This document shows, piece after piece, positions 42,474 through 51,981 of a stretch of 64,000 bases of DNA. The DNA is from Glycomyces sp. TRM65418 (GTDB lineage Bacteria; Actinomycetota; Actinomycetes; Mycobacteriales; Micromonosporaceae): assembly GCF_019710475.1 (NCBI RefSeq), contig NZ_JAJFAX010000001.1:372001-436000 (forward strand). Reading direction: 5' to 3'. Below the pieces are notes generated by a model. The model was given only the letters and a program-made list of their open reading frames with translations. It was not told the origin of the DNA and did no database searches. Both the position numbers and the translations under genes were made by a program. Positions within the stretch are counted from its first letter, which is position 1; every line of letters begins with the position of its first letter.

Positions 42474-43778
42474 GTGCACCCATCAGGTCCCGCCGAACCG
42501 ATCGTCGTCAACGACAACGGCGCGTGGTGCTGGTTCCAGGACGAGCGGGCGCTCGTCGACCCCGAGACGCAGACGCTCGTGGCCGGTTCGATCGCGGCCG
42601 CCGAGGGACCGGGCGGCGAGGCCCGCTCCGGGAACGTCGAGCTGTCCGTGGTGGACCTGCGCTCGGGCGCCTCCACGGTGGTCGTGCTGCACGAGCGCAT
42701 GGAGGTGGACGACCACGACGTGCCCGCCCTGTGGCGCCGCTCGGACGGCCGCTGGCTGGCCGTCTACACCAAGCACAAGAGCGACGACCTGACGCGCTGG
42801 CGGATCTCGGAGCCGGGCGACCCGACCCGGTGGGGCCCCGAGCGGACCTTCGACTGGAGCCCGTTCACCGGCGGCCGCGGCGTCACGTACTCGAACCTGC
42901 GCGCCATGGGCGGGCGGCTGTACTGCTTCGCCCGCGCGGTCAACGACGACCAGTGCGCGCTCGTCTCCGACGACGAGGGCGAGACCTGGGCGTACGCGGG
43001 GAAGCTCTTCACCAGGCCGAAGGTCGGCTACGTCAACGGCTACACGCGGTACGCCGCGAACGGCGACCGGATCGACCTGGTGACCACCGACCACCACCCG
43101 CGGGACTTCGACAACTCGGTCTACCACGGCTACCTGGAGGACGGGGCGCTTCGCCGCAGCGACGGCAGCGTGCTCGACCCCGCAGCGCTGCAAGGCGACG
43201 CGCCGACGCAGGCGGACCTGACGACGGTGCTCGCGGCGGGCTCGCGGTGGGGCGGCGAGCGGATGTCGCACTGCTGGACCACCGACATCCGCACCGGCGC
43301 CGACGGCTCGGTCGCGGCGGTCCTGACCTCCCGCGCGGGCGAGGACGAACTGGACCTGGACCGCGGCGAGGCCGCGCCGGACCTGAGGTTCTTCTACGCG
43401 CGCATGTCGCCCGGCGGCGAGTGGACCGTGAACGAGCTGGCGAAGGCCGGGCCCGGCCTGATGCCGCACGAGCAGGACTACACGGGGCTGGCGGCGATCG
43501 ACCCGTACGACCTCGGCTCGGTGTTCGTCTCGACGCCGATCGACCCGCGGGACGGCTCGGCGCTGGCGCATCGGGAGATCTTCCACGGCCGCGCCGCGGC
43601 CGCGGGGGCCTTCTGGGCGTGGACGCCGGTCACCGAGAGTTCCGAGGTGGACAATCTGCGGCCGATCGTGGCGCCGGGCGACCCGTCGCGGACCCCGCTG
43701 CTGTGGTTCCGGGGCCCGATGACCGCCTCGCAGCACTACCGGTGCGAGGTCGTGCTGCTGGATCTCCCCCGCGCCTGA
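42474..43778 (+). CDS. BNR-4 repeat-containing protein
   Basis: 434 aa, a probable seven-bladed beta-propeller of the BNR_4 type. 'WCWFQDERALVD' at the N-terminus, 'VYTKHKSDDLTRWRIS', 'DDEGETWAYAGKLFTRPKVGYVNGY' (Asp-box-like) and 'VDLVTTDHHPRDFDNSVYHGYL' are conserved blocks of a group that includes polysaccharide lyases and rhamnosidases acting on algal or plant glycans. No signal peptide is present, so it seems cytosolic. GTG at 42474 is chosen because AAGGAGG lies 5 nt upstream; a GTG at 42435 has none. Confidence 0.83.
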   Translation: MHPSGPAEPIVVNDNGAWCWFQDERALVDPETQTLVAGSIAAAEGPGGEARSGNVELSVVDLRSGASTVVVLHERMEVDDHDVPALWRRSDGRWLAVYTKHKSDDLTRWRISEPGDPTRWGPERTFDWSPFTGGRGVTYSNLRAMGGRLYCFARAVNDDQCALVSDDEGETWAYAGKLFTRPKVGYVNGYTRYAANGDRIDLVTTDHHPRDFDNSVYHGYLEDGALRRSDGSVLDPAALQGDAPTQADLTTVLAAGSRWGGERMSHCWTTDIRTGADGSVAAVLTSRAGEDELDLDRGEAAPDLRFFYARMSPGGEWTVNELAKAGPGLMPHEQDYTGLAAIDPYDLGSVFVSTPIDPRDGSALAHREIFHGRAAAAGAFWAWTPVTESSEVDNLRPIVAPGDPSRTPLLWFRGPMTASQHYRCEVVLLDLPRA

Positions 43779-43874
43779 GCGCGGCGGCCGAACGCCGCGT
43801 CGGGCTGCCGACCGCCGACGCGGACTTCCCCGACTCGGCGCCCTGGGCCGAGGGCGACGCCGATGCGGCGTTGC

Positions 43875-44753
43875 TCAACGCCCGCTGAGGAACGCGGTGA
43901 GCGCGGCGGCGACCTCGCCGGGGGCCTCCTCGGCCATGTGGTGCCCGGAGTCGATCACGGCGGTCTGCACCGGCCGTTCGCACCACGGCTTCCAGATCGC
44001 GGCCGGGTCGCCGTAGAGCCGCTCCATGTCGTCGTGCCGCGACCACATGGCCAGGACCGGGGCGGTGATGCGGCGACCGGCCGCACGGTCGGCGGCGTCG
44101 TGCTCGCGGTCGACGGTGAGTCCGGCGCGGTAGTCCTCCAGCATGGCCCGCACGGTCCGCGGGTCGGTGACGGCCGCGACCATGTCCGCGTAGTTCTCGC
44201 GGCCCATGCGCGATTCGTCGGGCCGGTACCAGGCGAGCGGGTCGGCGGTGATCACGCGTTCGGCGTGCGGCGAGGAACCGAAGAAGAACCAGTGCCACCA
44301 GGCGGCGGCGAAGTCGGCGTCGGCGCGCTCCAGGGCCTCGATCAGGGGGACGCCGTCGCACACGGCCAGGGCGGCGACCCGGTCGGGGGCGTCGAGGGCG
44401 GTCCGGTAGGCCACGTACGCGCCGCGGTCGTGGCCGGCGACGGCGAAGCGGTCGTGGCCGAGGGCGCTCATGAGGGCGGTCAGGTCGGCGGCCATGGTGC
44501 GGTCGCAGTAGACGCGGTGCTCGGGGTCGGGTTCGGGTTTCGCGGAGCGGCCGTACCCGCGCAGGTCGGGGCAGACGACGGTGAAGCCCTCGGCGGCGAG
44601 GGCGGGGGCGACGCGGTGCCAGGTGGCGTGGGTGCGCGGGTGGCCGTGCAGCAGCAGGACGGCCGGGCCGGCGCCGCCGGATCGGCCGTGGAGCGCGACG
44701 CCCGGTGCGACGGGCAGGTCCCATTCGCCGAAGCCGGGGAACAGACCCGTCAC
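43875..44753 (-). CDS. Haloacetate-dehalogenase-like alpha/beta hydrolase
   Basis: 292 aa, strongly like fluoroacetate/haloacetate dehalogenases. 'LLHGHPRTHATWH' (HGxP), 'CPDLRGYGRSAKP', nucleophile D109 with R110 in 'GHDRGA', H154-W155 in 'WWHWFFF' (halide pocket), 'EDYRAGLTVD' and catalytic His in 'DSGHHMAEE'. The second carboxylate-binding Arg of the fluoroacetate enzyme is Tyr113 here, so the substrate may differ from haloacetate. It is cytosolic. The GTG start overlaps the stop of the FAD/Rieske gene by 4 bp, so the two are coupled. Confidence 0.88.
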   Translation of the reverse strand: MTGLFPGFGEWDLPVAPGVALHGRSGGAGPAVLLLHGHPRTHATWHRVAPALAAEGFTVVCPDLRGYGRSAKPEPDPEHRVYCDRTMAADLTALMSALGHDRFAVAGHDRGAYVAYRTALDAPDRVAALAVCDGVPLIEALERADADFAAAWWHWFFFGSSPHAERVITADPLAWYRPDESRMGRENYADMVAAVTDPRTVRAMLEDYRAGLTVDREHDAADRAAGRRITAPVLAMWSRHDDMERLYGDPAAIWKPWCERPVQTAVIDSGHHMAEEAPGEVAAALTAFLSGR

Positions 44754-46273
44754 TCGGGGTCCTTCCGCTCGAGGGGCGCGGTGGCCGGGCCTTCGATGAC
44801 GCTGCCGTCGAGATCGAAGCGCGAGCCGTGGCAGGGGCAGTCCCAGGTGCGTTCGGCGTCGTTGAAGCCGACGATGCAGCCGAGGTGGGTGCACTTCGCC
44901 GAGAGCGTCCGGAGCCGCCCGTCCTCGCCGCGGTGGACGGCGAGGCTCTCGCCGTCGACGTGCACGACCGCGCCCTCGCCGGGGCCGACGTCGTCGAGTT
45001 CGGTCCGGCGCGCGGCGATCCGGTCGCCCACGAAGTGGCCGACGACCTGCTTCTGGAACGAGGCGAACCGGACGGCCTCCCGGCCGGGGTGGACGCGGGC
45101 GGGGTCGAACAGCTCGCTCCATGCGGGCGGTTCGCCGGCGACGAGTCCGGCGATGAGGCGTCCGGCGGCGACGCCGTTGGTCATGCCCCAGCCGCCGAAT
45201 CCGGTGGCGACGTAGGCGCGTTCGGTGCCGGGCAGGCGGCCGATGTAGGGCAGGCGGTCGGTGGTGTGGTTGTCCTGCGCGGCCCAGTGGTGGCCGACTT
45301 CGGTGAGGCCGAAGCGCTCGGCGGCCCAGGCGGCGAGCCGTTCGAATCGGCCGGTCACGTCGGGGCTGCCGGGCGTGAAGGCCTCGCCGGTGACGATGAG
45401 GAGCCGCCGCCCGTCCGGCAGGGGCGCGGTGCGCACCGACCGGGTGTTGCCCTCGGCGGTCCAGTACATGCCGCCGGGGTCGGCCTCGGCGGCGATGGGC
45501 GCGGCGACGACCGCTTCGCGGTGCGGGGAGAGGCGGCCGAAGAGCCGGACCCGGTCGACGATCGGGTAGTGGGTGGCGACGACGACTTCGAGCGCGCGGA
45601 TCTCGATGCCGCTGCCGAGCCGCAGCACGTGGGGGGTCGCTTCGAAGTCGATGTCGGCGACGCGGGAGCCCTCGAAGATCCGTCCGCCTCGGGCGATGAA
45701 GTCGTCGGCGAGCGCGAGCAGGTAGCGGCGGGGGTGGAACTGCGCCTGGTTCTCGACGCGGACGGCCCCGGCCACGGGGAAGGGCAGACCGGTGTCGACG
45801 GTGAAGGACGCGTCCAGGCCCGCCGCGGAGGCGGCGTCGGCCTCGGCGGTGATGCCCGCGAGGCCCTCGTCGGTGTGGGTGTAGGCGTAGGCGGGGACGC
45901 GTTCGAGTTCGCAGTCGACGCCCAGCTCGGCGGCCGTGGCGGCGACGTGCTCGATCGCCTCGGTCTGGGCGGTCGCGTACTGCCGTGCCGTCTCGGCCCC
46001 GAAGGACTCGCTCAGGGGGCCGTATATGAGCCCGTGCTGCGCGGTGAGCTTCGCGGTGGTGTGCCCGGTGACCCCGGCGGCGACCCGTCCGCCCTCCAGG
46101 AGGGTGACGGAGCGGCCGGCGCGCGCGAGCTCCCAGGCGGTGCAGAGCCCGGCGATGCCCCCGCCGACGACGGCGACGTCGGTCGAGAGGTCCTCGGAGG
46201 CAGGCGGATGGAAGGCCGCCTCCGTGGAGGCCATCCAGTACGACTTCGGCTGTCCTGAAATGAGCGTCACCAT
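44750..46273 (-). CDS. FAD-dependent oxidoreductase with C-terminal Rieske [2Fe-2S] domain
   Basis: 507 aa. 'VAVVGGGIAGLCTAWELARAG' (about 33-53) is the FAD-binding GxGxxG of a DAO/DadA-type domain, and 'RAYVATGFGGWGMTNGVAAGRLIA' is its C-terminal FAD contact. A Rieske domain (about 415-507) follows, with 'CTHLGC' and 'CPCHGSRF' giving the two Cys and two His cluster ligands. This domain pair is known in actinobacteria and Bacillales as an amine or amino-acid oxidase of uncertain substrate. First gene of the operon with the dehalogenase-like hydrolase. Confidence 0.9.
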   Translation of the reverse strand: MVTLISGQPKSYWMASTEAAFHPPASEDLSTDVAVVGGGIAGLCTAWELARAGRSVTLLEGGRVAAGVTGHTTAKLTAQHGLIYGPLSESFGAETARQYATAQTEAIEHVAATAAELGVDCELERVPAYAYTHTDEGLAGITAEADAASAAGLDASFTVDTGLPFPVAGAVRVENQAQFHPRRYLLALADDFIARGGRIFEGSRVADIDFEATPHVLRLGSGIEIRALEVVVATHYPIVDRVRLFGRLSPHREAVVAAPIAAEADPGGMYWTAEGNTRSVRTAPLPDGRRLLIVTGEAFTPGSPDVTGRFERLAAWAAERFGLTEVGHHWAAQDNHTTDRLPYIGRLPGTERAYVATGFGGWGMTNGVAAGRLIAGLVAGEPPAWSELFDPARVHPGREAVRFASFQKQVVGHFVGDRIAARRTELDDVGPGEGAVVHVDGESLAVHRGEDGRLRTLSAKCTHLGCIVGFNDAERTWDCPCHGSRFDLDGSVIEGPATAPLERKDPE

Positions 46274-46350
46274 CTGGAACTACCCAGCAGGGCCGACTCC
46301 ATGCCGATCGTTTACACCCGGTTCACGGCCCGGGCCCTACCGTTCGGCCC

Positions 46351-48027
46351 ATGAAGCGCATCTCTCTCAACGGTTCTCTCATCTGTGCGGCGGCGATGCT
46401 CGCGTCCGCGTGCTACACCTCCGCTGAATCCCACCAGCCCGACCGGGCGGCCGGCTGCGAACCCGAGCTCCTGGCCGCGCTGGGCCAGTGGGCCGACGTC
46501 GGGTTCAGCGGGACGGTGGCGATCGAGGGCGGCGGCCGCTACTGCCGGGCCGCGTTCGGCTCGGCCGACGTCGCGGCCGGGACCGCGAACACCGATGCGA
46601 CGGTGTTCGGCATCGGCTCGGTCAGCAAGGCGTTCACCGCCGCGGCGATCCTCGACCTGGTGGACGCGGACGCGTTCGCCCTCGACGACCGGGCGGGCGA
46701 CCTCCTGCCCGGTCTCGGCGGTCCCGCCGCCGAGGCCACCGTGGAGCAGCTGCTGCTGCACACGAGCGGCATCGAGGGCTCCCACGGCGCCGACCACCGG
46801 CCGCTGGACCGCGACGAGGCGATAGCGGCCATCAGCGCCCTGGAGTCGGCGTTTCCGCCCGGCACCGACTACCTGTACTCGAACGCCGGCTACTCGCTCC
46901 TGGCCCTCATCATCGACGAGCAGTCCGGCTCGTCCTACCGGGAGTACCTGGACGAGCAGATCCTCACGCTCGACAGCGGGCACATGGGCGGGTTCTGGGA
47001 CGGCGAACCGGCCCCGGCGGGGCCGCGCGCGATCGGCTACACGGAAGGGGAGCCCGCGCCGGAGACGGGCGGCTTCGCCGGACCGCACTGGGCCATGGCC
47101 GGCAACGGCGACCTGGCGATGACCGCCGCCGAGCTCGGCGCCGGCACCGCGGCTCTCTTCACCGGTGAGCTCCTCTCGCCCGAAGCGGTGGACATGCTCA
47201 TGAGCACCGGCTTCGACCACGGGGACGGCACCACCGAGCTCCCCGGCTGGGTGTCGATCGACCCGGAGCTGCTCGGCGTCCCCGTCATCGCCGCCTCCGG
47301 GGGCGGCGGCGACACCGGCCACAGCGCGGTCACGGTCTGGCTGCCGGAGACCGCCACGACCATCGCGATCGCGAGCAACACCGACGAGGTCCTGCCGGAC
47401 GAACTCCTGGAAGTGCTCCTCCCGGCCGTCGTCACGGGCGAGCCGATGGCGGTCCCCGATGAACGGGCCGAGGTCGACCCGGCCGAACTCCAGGCGCGCG
47501 CGGGCGTCTACGCGCTCGACTCCGGCTCGACGCTCACAGTCGCCGCCGAGGACGACGGCCTCCTCGTCACCGCCGAGGGCGCCGACGCCGTGGCCGCGAT
47601 GTTCGGCTCCGACGACTTCACGGTCGAGGACGCCGCCGCCCACGAGGACGCCGTCCTCGCCCTCCTGGACGGCGAGTCCGCCGTCGGCCGCGCCGAACGC
47701 GACGCGATCGAGGCCGAGATCGGCCCCATCACCGGCGTCGACCTCGCCGGGACCGCCGACGAGGACGGTGAACTGCGCACCTACGTGCGCGTCCACGGCG
47801 AGGACGGCGACATGCTCGTGTGGTACGCCCTGGACGACCAGGGCCAGATCGCGGCGCTGGAGTACGACGCCGGACCGCCCGCGTTTACGCTGGTGCCCAT
47901 GGGCGAGGGCGAGTACCGTCCCGACGAGCCGATCGCCGCGGAGGCCGCGGTCGAGGTGTCCTTCCAGGACGACCTGATGACCGTGACCGGACCCGACGGC
48001 GCGGTCGACGCCCGCCGCACCGCCTGA
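46351..48027 (+). CDS. Serine beta-lactamase-fold hydrolase lipoprotein
   Basis: 558 aa. Lipoprotein signal with lipobox 'LASAC' (C21). The class C/penicillin-binding fold has S90-V-S-K93 (SxxK nucleophile and base), Y176-S-N178 (YxN) and 'GGGGDTGHSAV' in place of the KTG motif. A C-terminal extension of about 180 residues is acidic and beta-rich. It is more likely an esterase or D-amino-acid peptidase than an antibiotic resistance enzyme. It acts outside the membrane and is followed after 11 bp by the two-component system. Confidence 0.88.
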   Translation: MKRISLNGSLICAAAMLASACYTSAESHQPDRAAGCEPELLAALGQWADVGFSGTVAIEGGGRYCRAAFGSADVAAGTANTDATVFGIGSVSKAFTAAAILDLVDADAFALDDRAGDLLPGLGGPAAEATVEQLLLHTSGIEGSHGADHRPLDRDEAIAAISALESAFPPGTDYLYSNAGYSLLALIIDEQSGSSYREYLDEQILTLDSGHMGGFWDGEPAPAGPRAIGYTEGEPAPETGGFAGPHWAMAGNGDLAMTAAELGAGTAALFTGELLSPEAVDMLMSTGFDHGDGTTELPGWVSIDPELLGVPVIAASGGGGDTGHSAVTVWLPETATTIAIASNTDEVLPDELLEVLLPAVVTGEPMAVPDERAEVDPAELQARAGVYALDSGSTLTVAAEDDGLLVTAEGADAVAAMFGSDDFTVEDAAAHEDAVLALLDGESAVGRAERDAIEAEIGPITGVDLAGTADEDGELRTYVRVHGEDGDMLVWYALDDQGQIAALEYDAGPPAFTLVPMGEGEYRPDEPIAAEAAVEVSFQDDLMTVTGPDGAVDARRTA

Positions 48028-48038
48028 GGGGAGACGCC

Positions 48039-48710
48039 GTGCGCATCCTGCTGGTCGAGGACGACCGCGACCTGGGCCCGGTGATCGCGATGGGCCTGCG
48101 CAACGAGGCCTATGCCGTCGACCTGGCGACCACCTGCGCCGACGCCGAAGAGCTGCTGTGCGGCAACGACTTCGACGTGGCCTGCCTCGACCTGGGCCTG
48201 CCCGACGGCGACGGCCTGGCGCTGCTGCGGCGCCTCGGCGCGGACCCGGCGCTGCGCCGGCCCCGGCGGCTGCTCGTGCTCACCGCGCGCGACGCCGTGG
48301 AGGACCGGGTCGCGGGCCTGGACGCGGGCGCGGACGACTACCTGGTCAAACCGTTCAGCTTCCAGGAGCTGGCCGCGCGGCTGCGGGCGCTCTCGCGGCG
48401 CTCGGACGTCCTCGACGCCGTCCTCCACGTCGGGGACCTGCGGCTCGACTCGGCCGCGCACCGGGCCTGGCGCGGCGACGAGGCCCTGGACCTGACCCCG
48501 AGGGAGTTCTCGATGCTGCGCTACTTCATGCACCACCCGGGGCGCGCCGTCAGCGCCGAGGAGCTGCTGGAGCACGTGTGGGACGCGCAGGCCGACCCGT
48601 TCACCGCCTCGGTGCGGGTGATCCTCAGCCGCCTGCGCCGCAAGCTCGGCGAACCCGGCCCGATCACCACCGTCACCGGCGTCGGCTACGTGCTGCGGGA
48701 GTCGCCGTGA
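48039..48710 (+). CDS. OmpR/PhoB-type response regulator
   Basis: 223 aa. Receiver domain 1-115 with acidic pocket D8/D9 ('LVEDDRD'), phosphoacceptor D51 ('ACLDLGLPDGDG'), 'LTARDA' Thr and 'DDYLVKPF' Lys. Winged-helix DNA-binding domain (about 125-223) with 'LDLTPREFSMLRYFMHHPG' and 'RVILSRLRRKLGEPGPITTVTGVGY'. GTG at 48039 follows GAGGGGAG. The stop overlaps the kinase start (GTGA). The lipoprotein hydrolase upstream may be its target or co-regulated partner. Confidence 0.93.
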   Translation: MRILLVEDDRDLGPVIAMGLRNEAYAVDLATTCADAEELLCGNDFDVACLDLGLPDGDGLALLRRLGADPALRRPRRLLVLTARDAVEDRVAGLDAGADDYLVKPFSFQELAARLRALSRRSDVLDAVLHVGDLRLDSAAHRAWRGDEALDLTPREFSMLRYFMHHPGRAVSAEELLEHVWDAQADPFTASVRVILSRLRRKLGEPGPITTVTGVGYVLRESP

Positions 48711-49753
48711 TCGGGTCGCTGCGGGTCCGCCTCGCGCTCACCGGGTCGCTGGCGATCTACCTGCCGGTGCTGCTGGTCTTCGCCGTCACCATGCTCAACC
48801 GCTCGGAGGAGAGCCGGGTGGCGCCGGACGGGACGGAGCACGTGGTCGCCTCCACCGGGATCGAGCCGACGCCCTGGGCGGTGTTCACGGTGCTCGCGCT
48901 GCTGCCGGTCACCGCGGCGCTCGCGTGGTGGTGGTCGGGCCGGGCGGTGCGCCCCTTCGAGCGGATCCGCGAGGCGGCCGAGCGGATCGAGGCCGCCGAC
49001 CTGAGCCTGCGGGTGGGCACCGCGCACGGGACGACCGAGGCGATCGGCCTCGCCGCCGCGTTCGACGCCATGCTCGACCGCCTGGAGCGGTCGGCGCAGG
49101 TGCAGCGGCGGCTCGTCGAGGAGACCAGCCACGAGCTGCGGACCCCGCTGGCGGTGCTCATCACCGGCGCGGACGTGCTGCTGCGCCACCCCGAACCGGA
49201 CCTGGACCTGTACCGGGAGGGCTTGGAGCGCAGCCGGAACGCGGCCGAGCGCCTGCGGGACGCCGTGGGCGAGCTGCTGGTGGACGCGCGCGGCCGCGCC
49301 CGGGTGATCGACCGGCGGCCGACGGACGTGACCGCGCTGGTGCGCGAGGTGTTCGAGGAGGTGGGCGCGTTCGCCGCGTCGCGGTCGGTGCGGCTGGAGC
49401 TGCGCGGGGGGCCGGCGGAGGCCCCGGTGGACGGCCCGAGCATCCGGCGGGCCGTCGCGAACCTGGTCCACAACGCCGTCAAGCACGCCCCGGCGGGCAC
49501 GGCGGTGGCGGTCGCGGTGGAGCGCTCGGCGGGGACGATCGCCGTGCTCGTCGCCGACGCGGGCCCGGGCGTCCCCGCGGTCGAACGGGACCGGGTCTTC
49601 GAGCGGTTCTGGCGGGGCGACCGGGCCCCGGGCACGGGCCTGGGGCTGCCGATCGCCCGCCAGATCGCACAGGCCCACGGCGGTGACGTCACGCTGCTGG
49701 ACGCGGAGGAGGGCTGCCGGTTCCGGCTCGACCTCCCGGTGCCGGAGGCGTGA
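48707..49753 (+). CDS. Sensor histidine kinase
   Basis: 348 aa. Two membrane helices (about 10-30 and 58-78) enclose a short extracytoplasmic loop of about 27 residues, so sensing is probably in the membrane. HAMP (about 78-130), dimerisation domain with H142 in 'EETSHELRTPLAV', and an ATPase domain with N-box 'NLVHNAVKHAP', 'DAGPGVP' and 'GTGLGLPIARQIA'. GTG overlaps the regulator's stop by 4 bp. A short-loop sensor of this type often monitors envelope stress or membrane-active antibiotics. Confidence 0.93.
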   Translation: MIGSLRVRLALTGSLAIYLPVLLVFAVTMLNRSEESRVAPDGTEHVVASTGIEPTPWAVFTVLALLPVTAALAWWWSGRAVRPFERIREAAERIEAADLSLRVGTAHGTTEAIGLAAAFDAMLDRLERSAQVQRRLVEETSHELRTPLAVLITGADVLLRHPEPDLDLYREGLERSRNAAERLRDAVGELLVDARGRARVIDRRPTDVTALVREVFEEVGAFAASRSVRLELRGGPAEAPVDGPSIRRAVANLVHNAVKHAPAGTAVAVAVERSAGTIAVLVADAGPGVPAVERDRVFERFWRGDRAPGTGLGLPIARQIAQAHGGDVTLLDAEEGCRFRLDLPVPEA

Positions 49754-49791
49754 GGCCGGACCGCGCGGGGGCGGCCCGGCCAGGATTGTCC

Positions 49792-50721
49792 TTAGGGGAC
49801 GAGGTGGCCGGCGGCGATGAAGAGCTTGTACCACTCCTCGCGGGTGAGCGGGACCTCGGATCCCGCGGCGGACTCGGCGACGCGGGTCGGGTTCGTGGTG
49901 CCGAGGACGACCTGCATGTCCGCCGGGTGGCGGGTGATCCAGGCGACCGCGATCCCGGTGGGGGTCACGTCGTACTTCGCGGCCAGGTCGTCGAGCATGT
50001 CGTTGAGCTCGGCGTAGTGCTCGCGGTCGCCGAGGAAGACGCCGTCGAAGAAGCCCTTCTGGAACGGCGACCAGGCCTGGAGGGTCATCTTGTTGATCCG
50101 CGAGTACTCCAGCAGCCCGTTGTCGCGGTCGATCGCCTGGTCCTGGCCGGCCATGTTCGCGGCGACGCCCTGGGCGATGAGCGGCGAATGCGTGATCGAC
50201 AGCTGCACCTGGTTGTAGAGCAGCGGCTGCCGCACGGCGGTCTTGAGCAGTTCGACCTGCAGCGGGGTGTGGTTGGAGACGCCGAAGGCGCGGACCTTCC
50301 CGGCGGCCTCGAGCGCGTCGAAGGCCTCGGCGACCTCTTCGGGCTCCATGAGCGTGTCGGGCCGGTGCAGCAGCAGGACGTCCAGGTAGTCGGTGTTCAG
50401 CGCCGCGAGCGACTCGTCGACGCTCGTGAGGATGTGCTCCTTCGAGAAGTCGAAGAAGGGGTGGCGGATGCCGACCTTGGACTGGATGATCACCTGCTCG
50501 CGTTCGGCGGCGGCGAGCTTGACGGCCTGGCCGAAGCGGGCCTCGCAGCCGTGTCGGGGCGGGCCGTAGATGTCGGCGTGGTCGAGGACGTTGATGCCGG
50601 CGTCGCGGGCCGCGCCGTAGAGGGTGCGGATGTCCTCGTCGGTCATCTCGGCGATGCGCATCAGGCCGAGGACGACGTTCGAGGGACGCGGGCCGGCCCC
50701 GGGGATCGCGAGCGTTTTCAT
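49792..50721 (-). CDS. Aldo/keto reductase (YdhF-like)
   Basis: 309 aa, TIM barrel. 'VLDHADIYG' includes the catalytic Asp and Tyr, 'VIIQSKVGIR' the Lys and 'DVLLLHRPD' the His of the AKR tetrad. The NADPH-binding C-terminal segment is 'QVVLGTTNPTRVAESA'. It resembles E. coli YdhF. The ATG at 50721 follows GGCAGGAAG; a longer in-frame start would overlap panE. It lies 22 bp after the panE-type gene, probably in one operon. Confidence 0.9.
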   Translation of the reverse strand: MKTLAIPGAGPRPSNVVLGLMRIAEMTDEDIRTLYGAARDAGINVLDHADIYGPPRHGCEARFGQAVKLAAAEREQVIIQSKVGIRHPFFDFSKEHILTSVDESLAALNTDYLDVLLLHRPDTLMEPEEVAEAFDALEAAGKVRAFGVSNHTPLQVELLKTAVRQPLLYNQVQLSITHSPLIAQGVAANMAGQDQAIDRDNGLLEYSRINKMTLQAWSPFQKGFFDGVFLGDREHYAELNDMLDDLAAKYDVTPTGIAVAWITRHPADMQVVLGTTNPTRVAESAAGSEVPLTREEWYKLFIAAGHLVP

Positions 50722-50743
50722 AGCGTTCTTCCTGCCTATCGCG

Positions 50744-51799
50744 TTAGTTGACCGATAAAGTACCACGGTTCGGGGTACGGCCGGGCCGACCCGCCGCGGC
50801 GCTCCTGGCACGGCGGACCTCGCCGAGGAGCTCGGGGCCCGACCAGTCGCGGCGCCCGCCCGCCTCGGCGGCGTGGACGAGGGCGGCGAGGCGCTCGTTG
50901 ACGGGCGCGGTGCGGCCGCGCTCGGCCGCGAGCGCGGCGATCTCGCCGTTGAGGTAGTCCACTTCGGTGGGTCGGCCCGCTTCGAGGTCGTCCCATGTCG
51001 AGGACCGCGCGAGCGGGTCCATGGCGAGCATCTTCGCGGCGGCGCGGGTGAACACGGCGTCGGGCAGGCCGAACAGGAGCGGCAGCAGGCGCGAGTCGAG
51101 CCCGGCCGTCTTGGCGGGGCGGATGCCCGCGGCCCGGAAGACCTCGAGCGCCTCCCGGACGGCGATCCCGAGGCAGCGGCGGTAGTCCCGTTGCGAGAGC
51201 TGGGTCTTGAGCGGCAGTCCCGAGAGCGCGTTGACCGGGTTGTTGAGGTTCAGCAGGAGCTTCGCGGCCTGCACGCCGGTGAGATCGGCGTGGCGGGCCA
51301 GGGGCAGCCCGGCGTTCGCGAACGCGGTCGCGTGCGCGTCGAGCGCGGAATGGTCCTGGACGGCCACCTCCCCCACCGTGCCCTGGTGGAAGCGGCCCTC
51401 GCCGAGGTGGACGACGTTGAAGGCGACCATGCCCGGCAGGACGACCGCCTCCGGCAGATGCTCGCGCAGGACGGCGGCGTTGCGCAGCCCGTTCTGGAGG
51501 CTGACGACGACCGCGCCCGGCGCGAGGTGCGGGGCCAGCCCCTGCGCCGCCGCGGCGGTGGCCGCGGACTTGACGGTGACGAGCACCAGGTCGGCCCCGG
51601 CGGCGGCCTCGGGGACGGTCGCGTAGTCCGGCTCGGGCACATGCAGTTCGGCGCCGCGCAGATCGGTGAGGGTGAGACCGTGGGCGGCGGTCTCGCGGGC
51701 GAGGCGCTCGCGGCCGACCAGGACGACGTCCGCGCCGGCCGCCGCGAGCCTGCCGCCGACGTAGCAGCCGATGCTCCCGGCGCCGTACACGCAGATCAT
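50744..51799 (-). CDS. panE: Ketopantoate reductase-family protein (PanE/ApbA)
   Basis: 351 aa. N-terminal Rossmann domain 'ICVYGAGSIGCYVGGRLAAAG' (GxGxxG), 'VTVKSAATAAA' and 'VVSLQNGL' are PanE blocks. C-terminal helical domain with 'GVQAAKLLLNLNNPVNALSGL', containing the catalytic Lys and Asn. It probably reduces 2-dehydropantoate or a related keto acid with NADPH; many paralogues have other substrates, so the symbol is a family label. It is upstream of the aldo/keto reductase and divergent from the nucleotidase gene. Confidence 0.87.
   Translation of the reverse strand: MICVYGAGSIGCYVGGRLAAAGADVVLVGRERLARETAAHGLTLTDLRGAELHVPEPDYATVPEAAAGADLVLVTVKSAATAAAAQGLAPHLAPGAVVVSLQNGLRNAAVLREHLPEAVVLPGMVAFNVVHLGEGRFHQGTVGEVAVQDHSALDAHATAFANAGLPLARHADLTGVQAAKLLLNLNNPVNALSGLPLKTQLSQRDYRRCLGIAVREALEVFRAAGIRPAKTAGLDSRLLPLLFGLPDAVFTRAAAKMLAMDPLARSSTWDDLEAGRPTEVDYLNGEIAALAAERGRTAPVNERLAALVHAAEAGGRRDWSGPELLGEVRRARSAAAGRPGRTPNRGTLSVN
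50746..50761 (-). promoter_or_regulatory. Possible LacI-type operator before the aldo/keto reductase
   Basis: AGTTGACCGATAAAGT has a central CG. Its right half, CGATAAAGT, is identical at 9 of 9 bases to the half-site at the GH42 operator (minus-strand reading). It overlaps the panE-type stop and lies 25 bp before the reductase start. The left half is weak. Confidence 0.35.
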
Positions 51800-51981
51800 C
51801 CCCAGATGCTACTGCCCCGCCGCCGCACGGCCGCTCCTCCGTTTCCGCAGATCCGTTCGCGCCGAATCGTTCCGGCACGGCCACCCGTCGTTCAAGATGG
51901 GGTCATGGGATGACACCGGGAAACGGGTGCCACAATCCACGATCATTCCTCGAATACCTCGGTGCTGAGACAGGAGCGACC

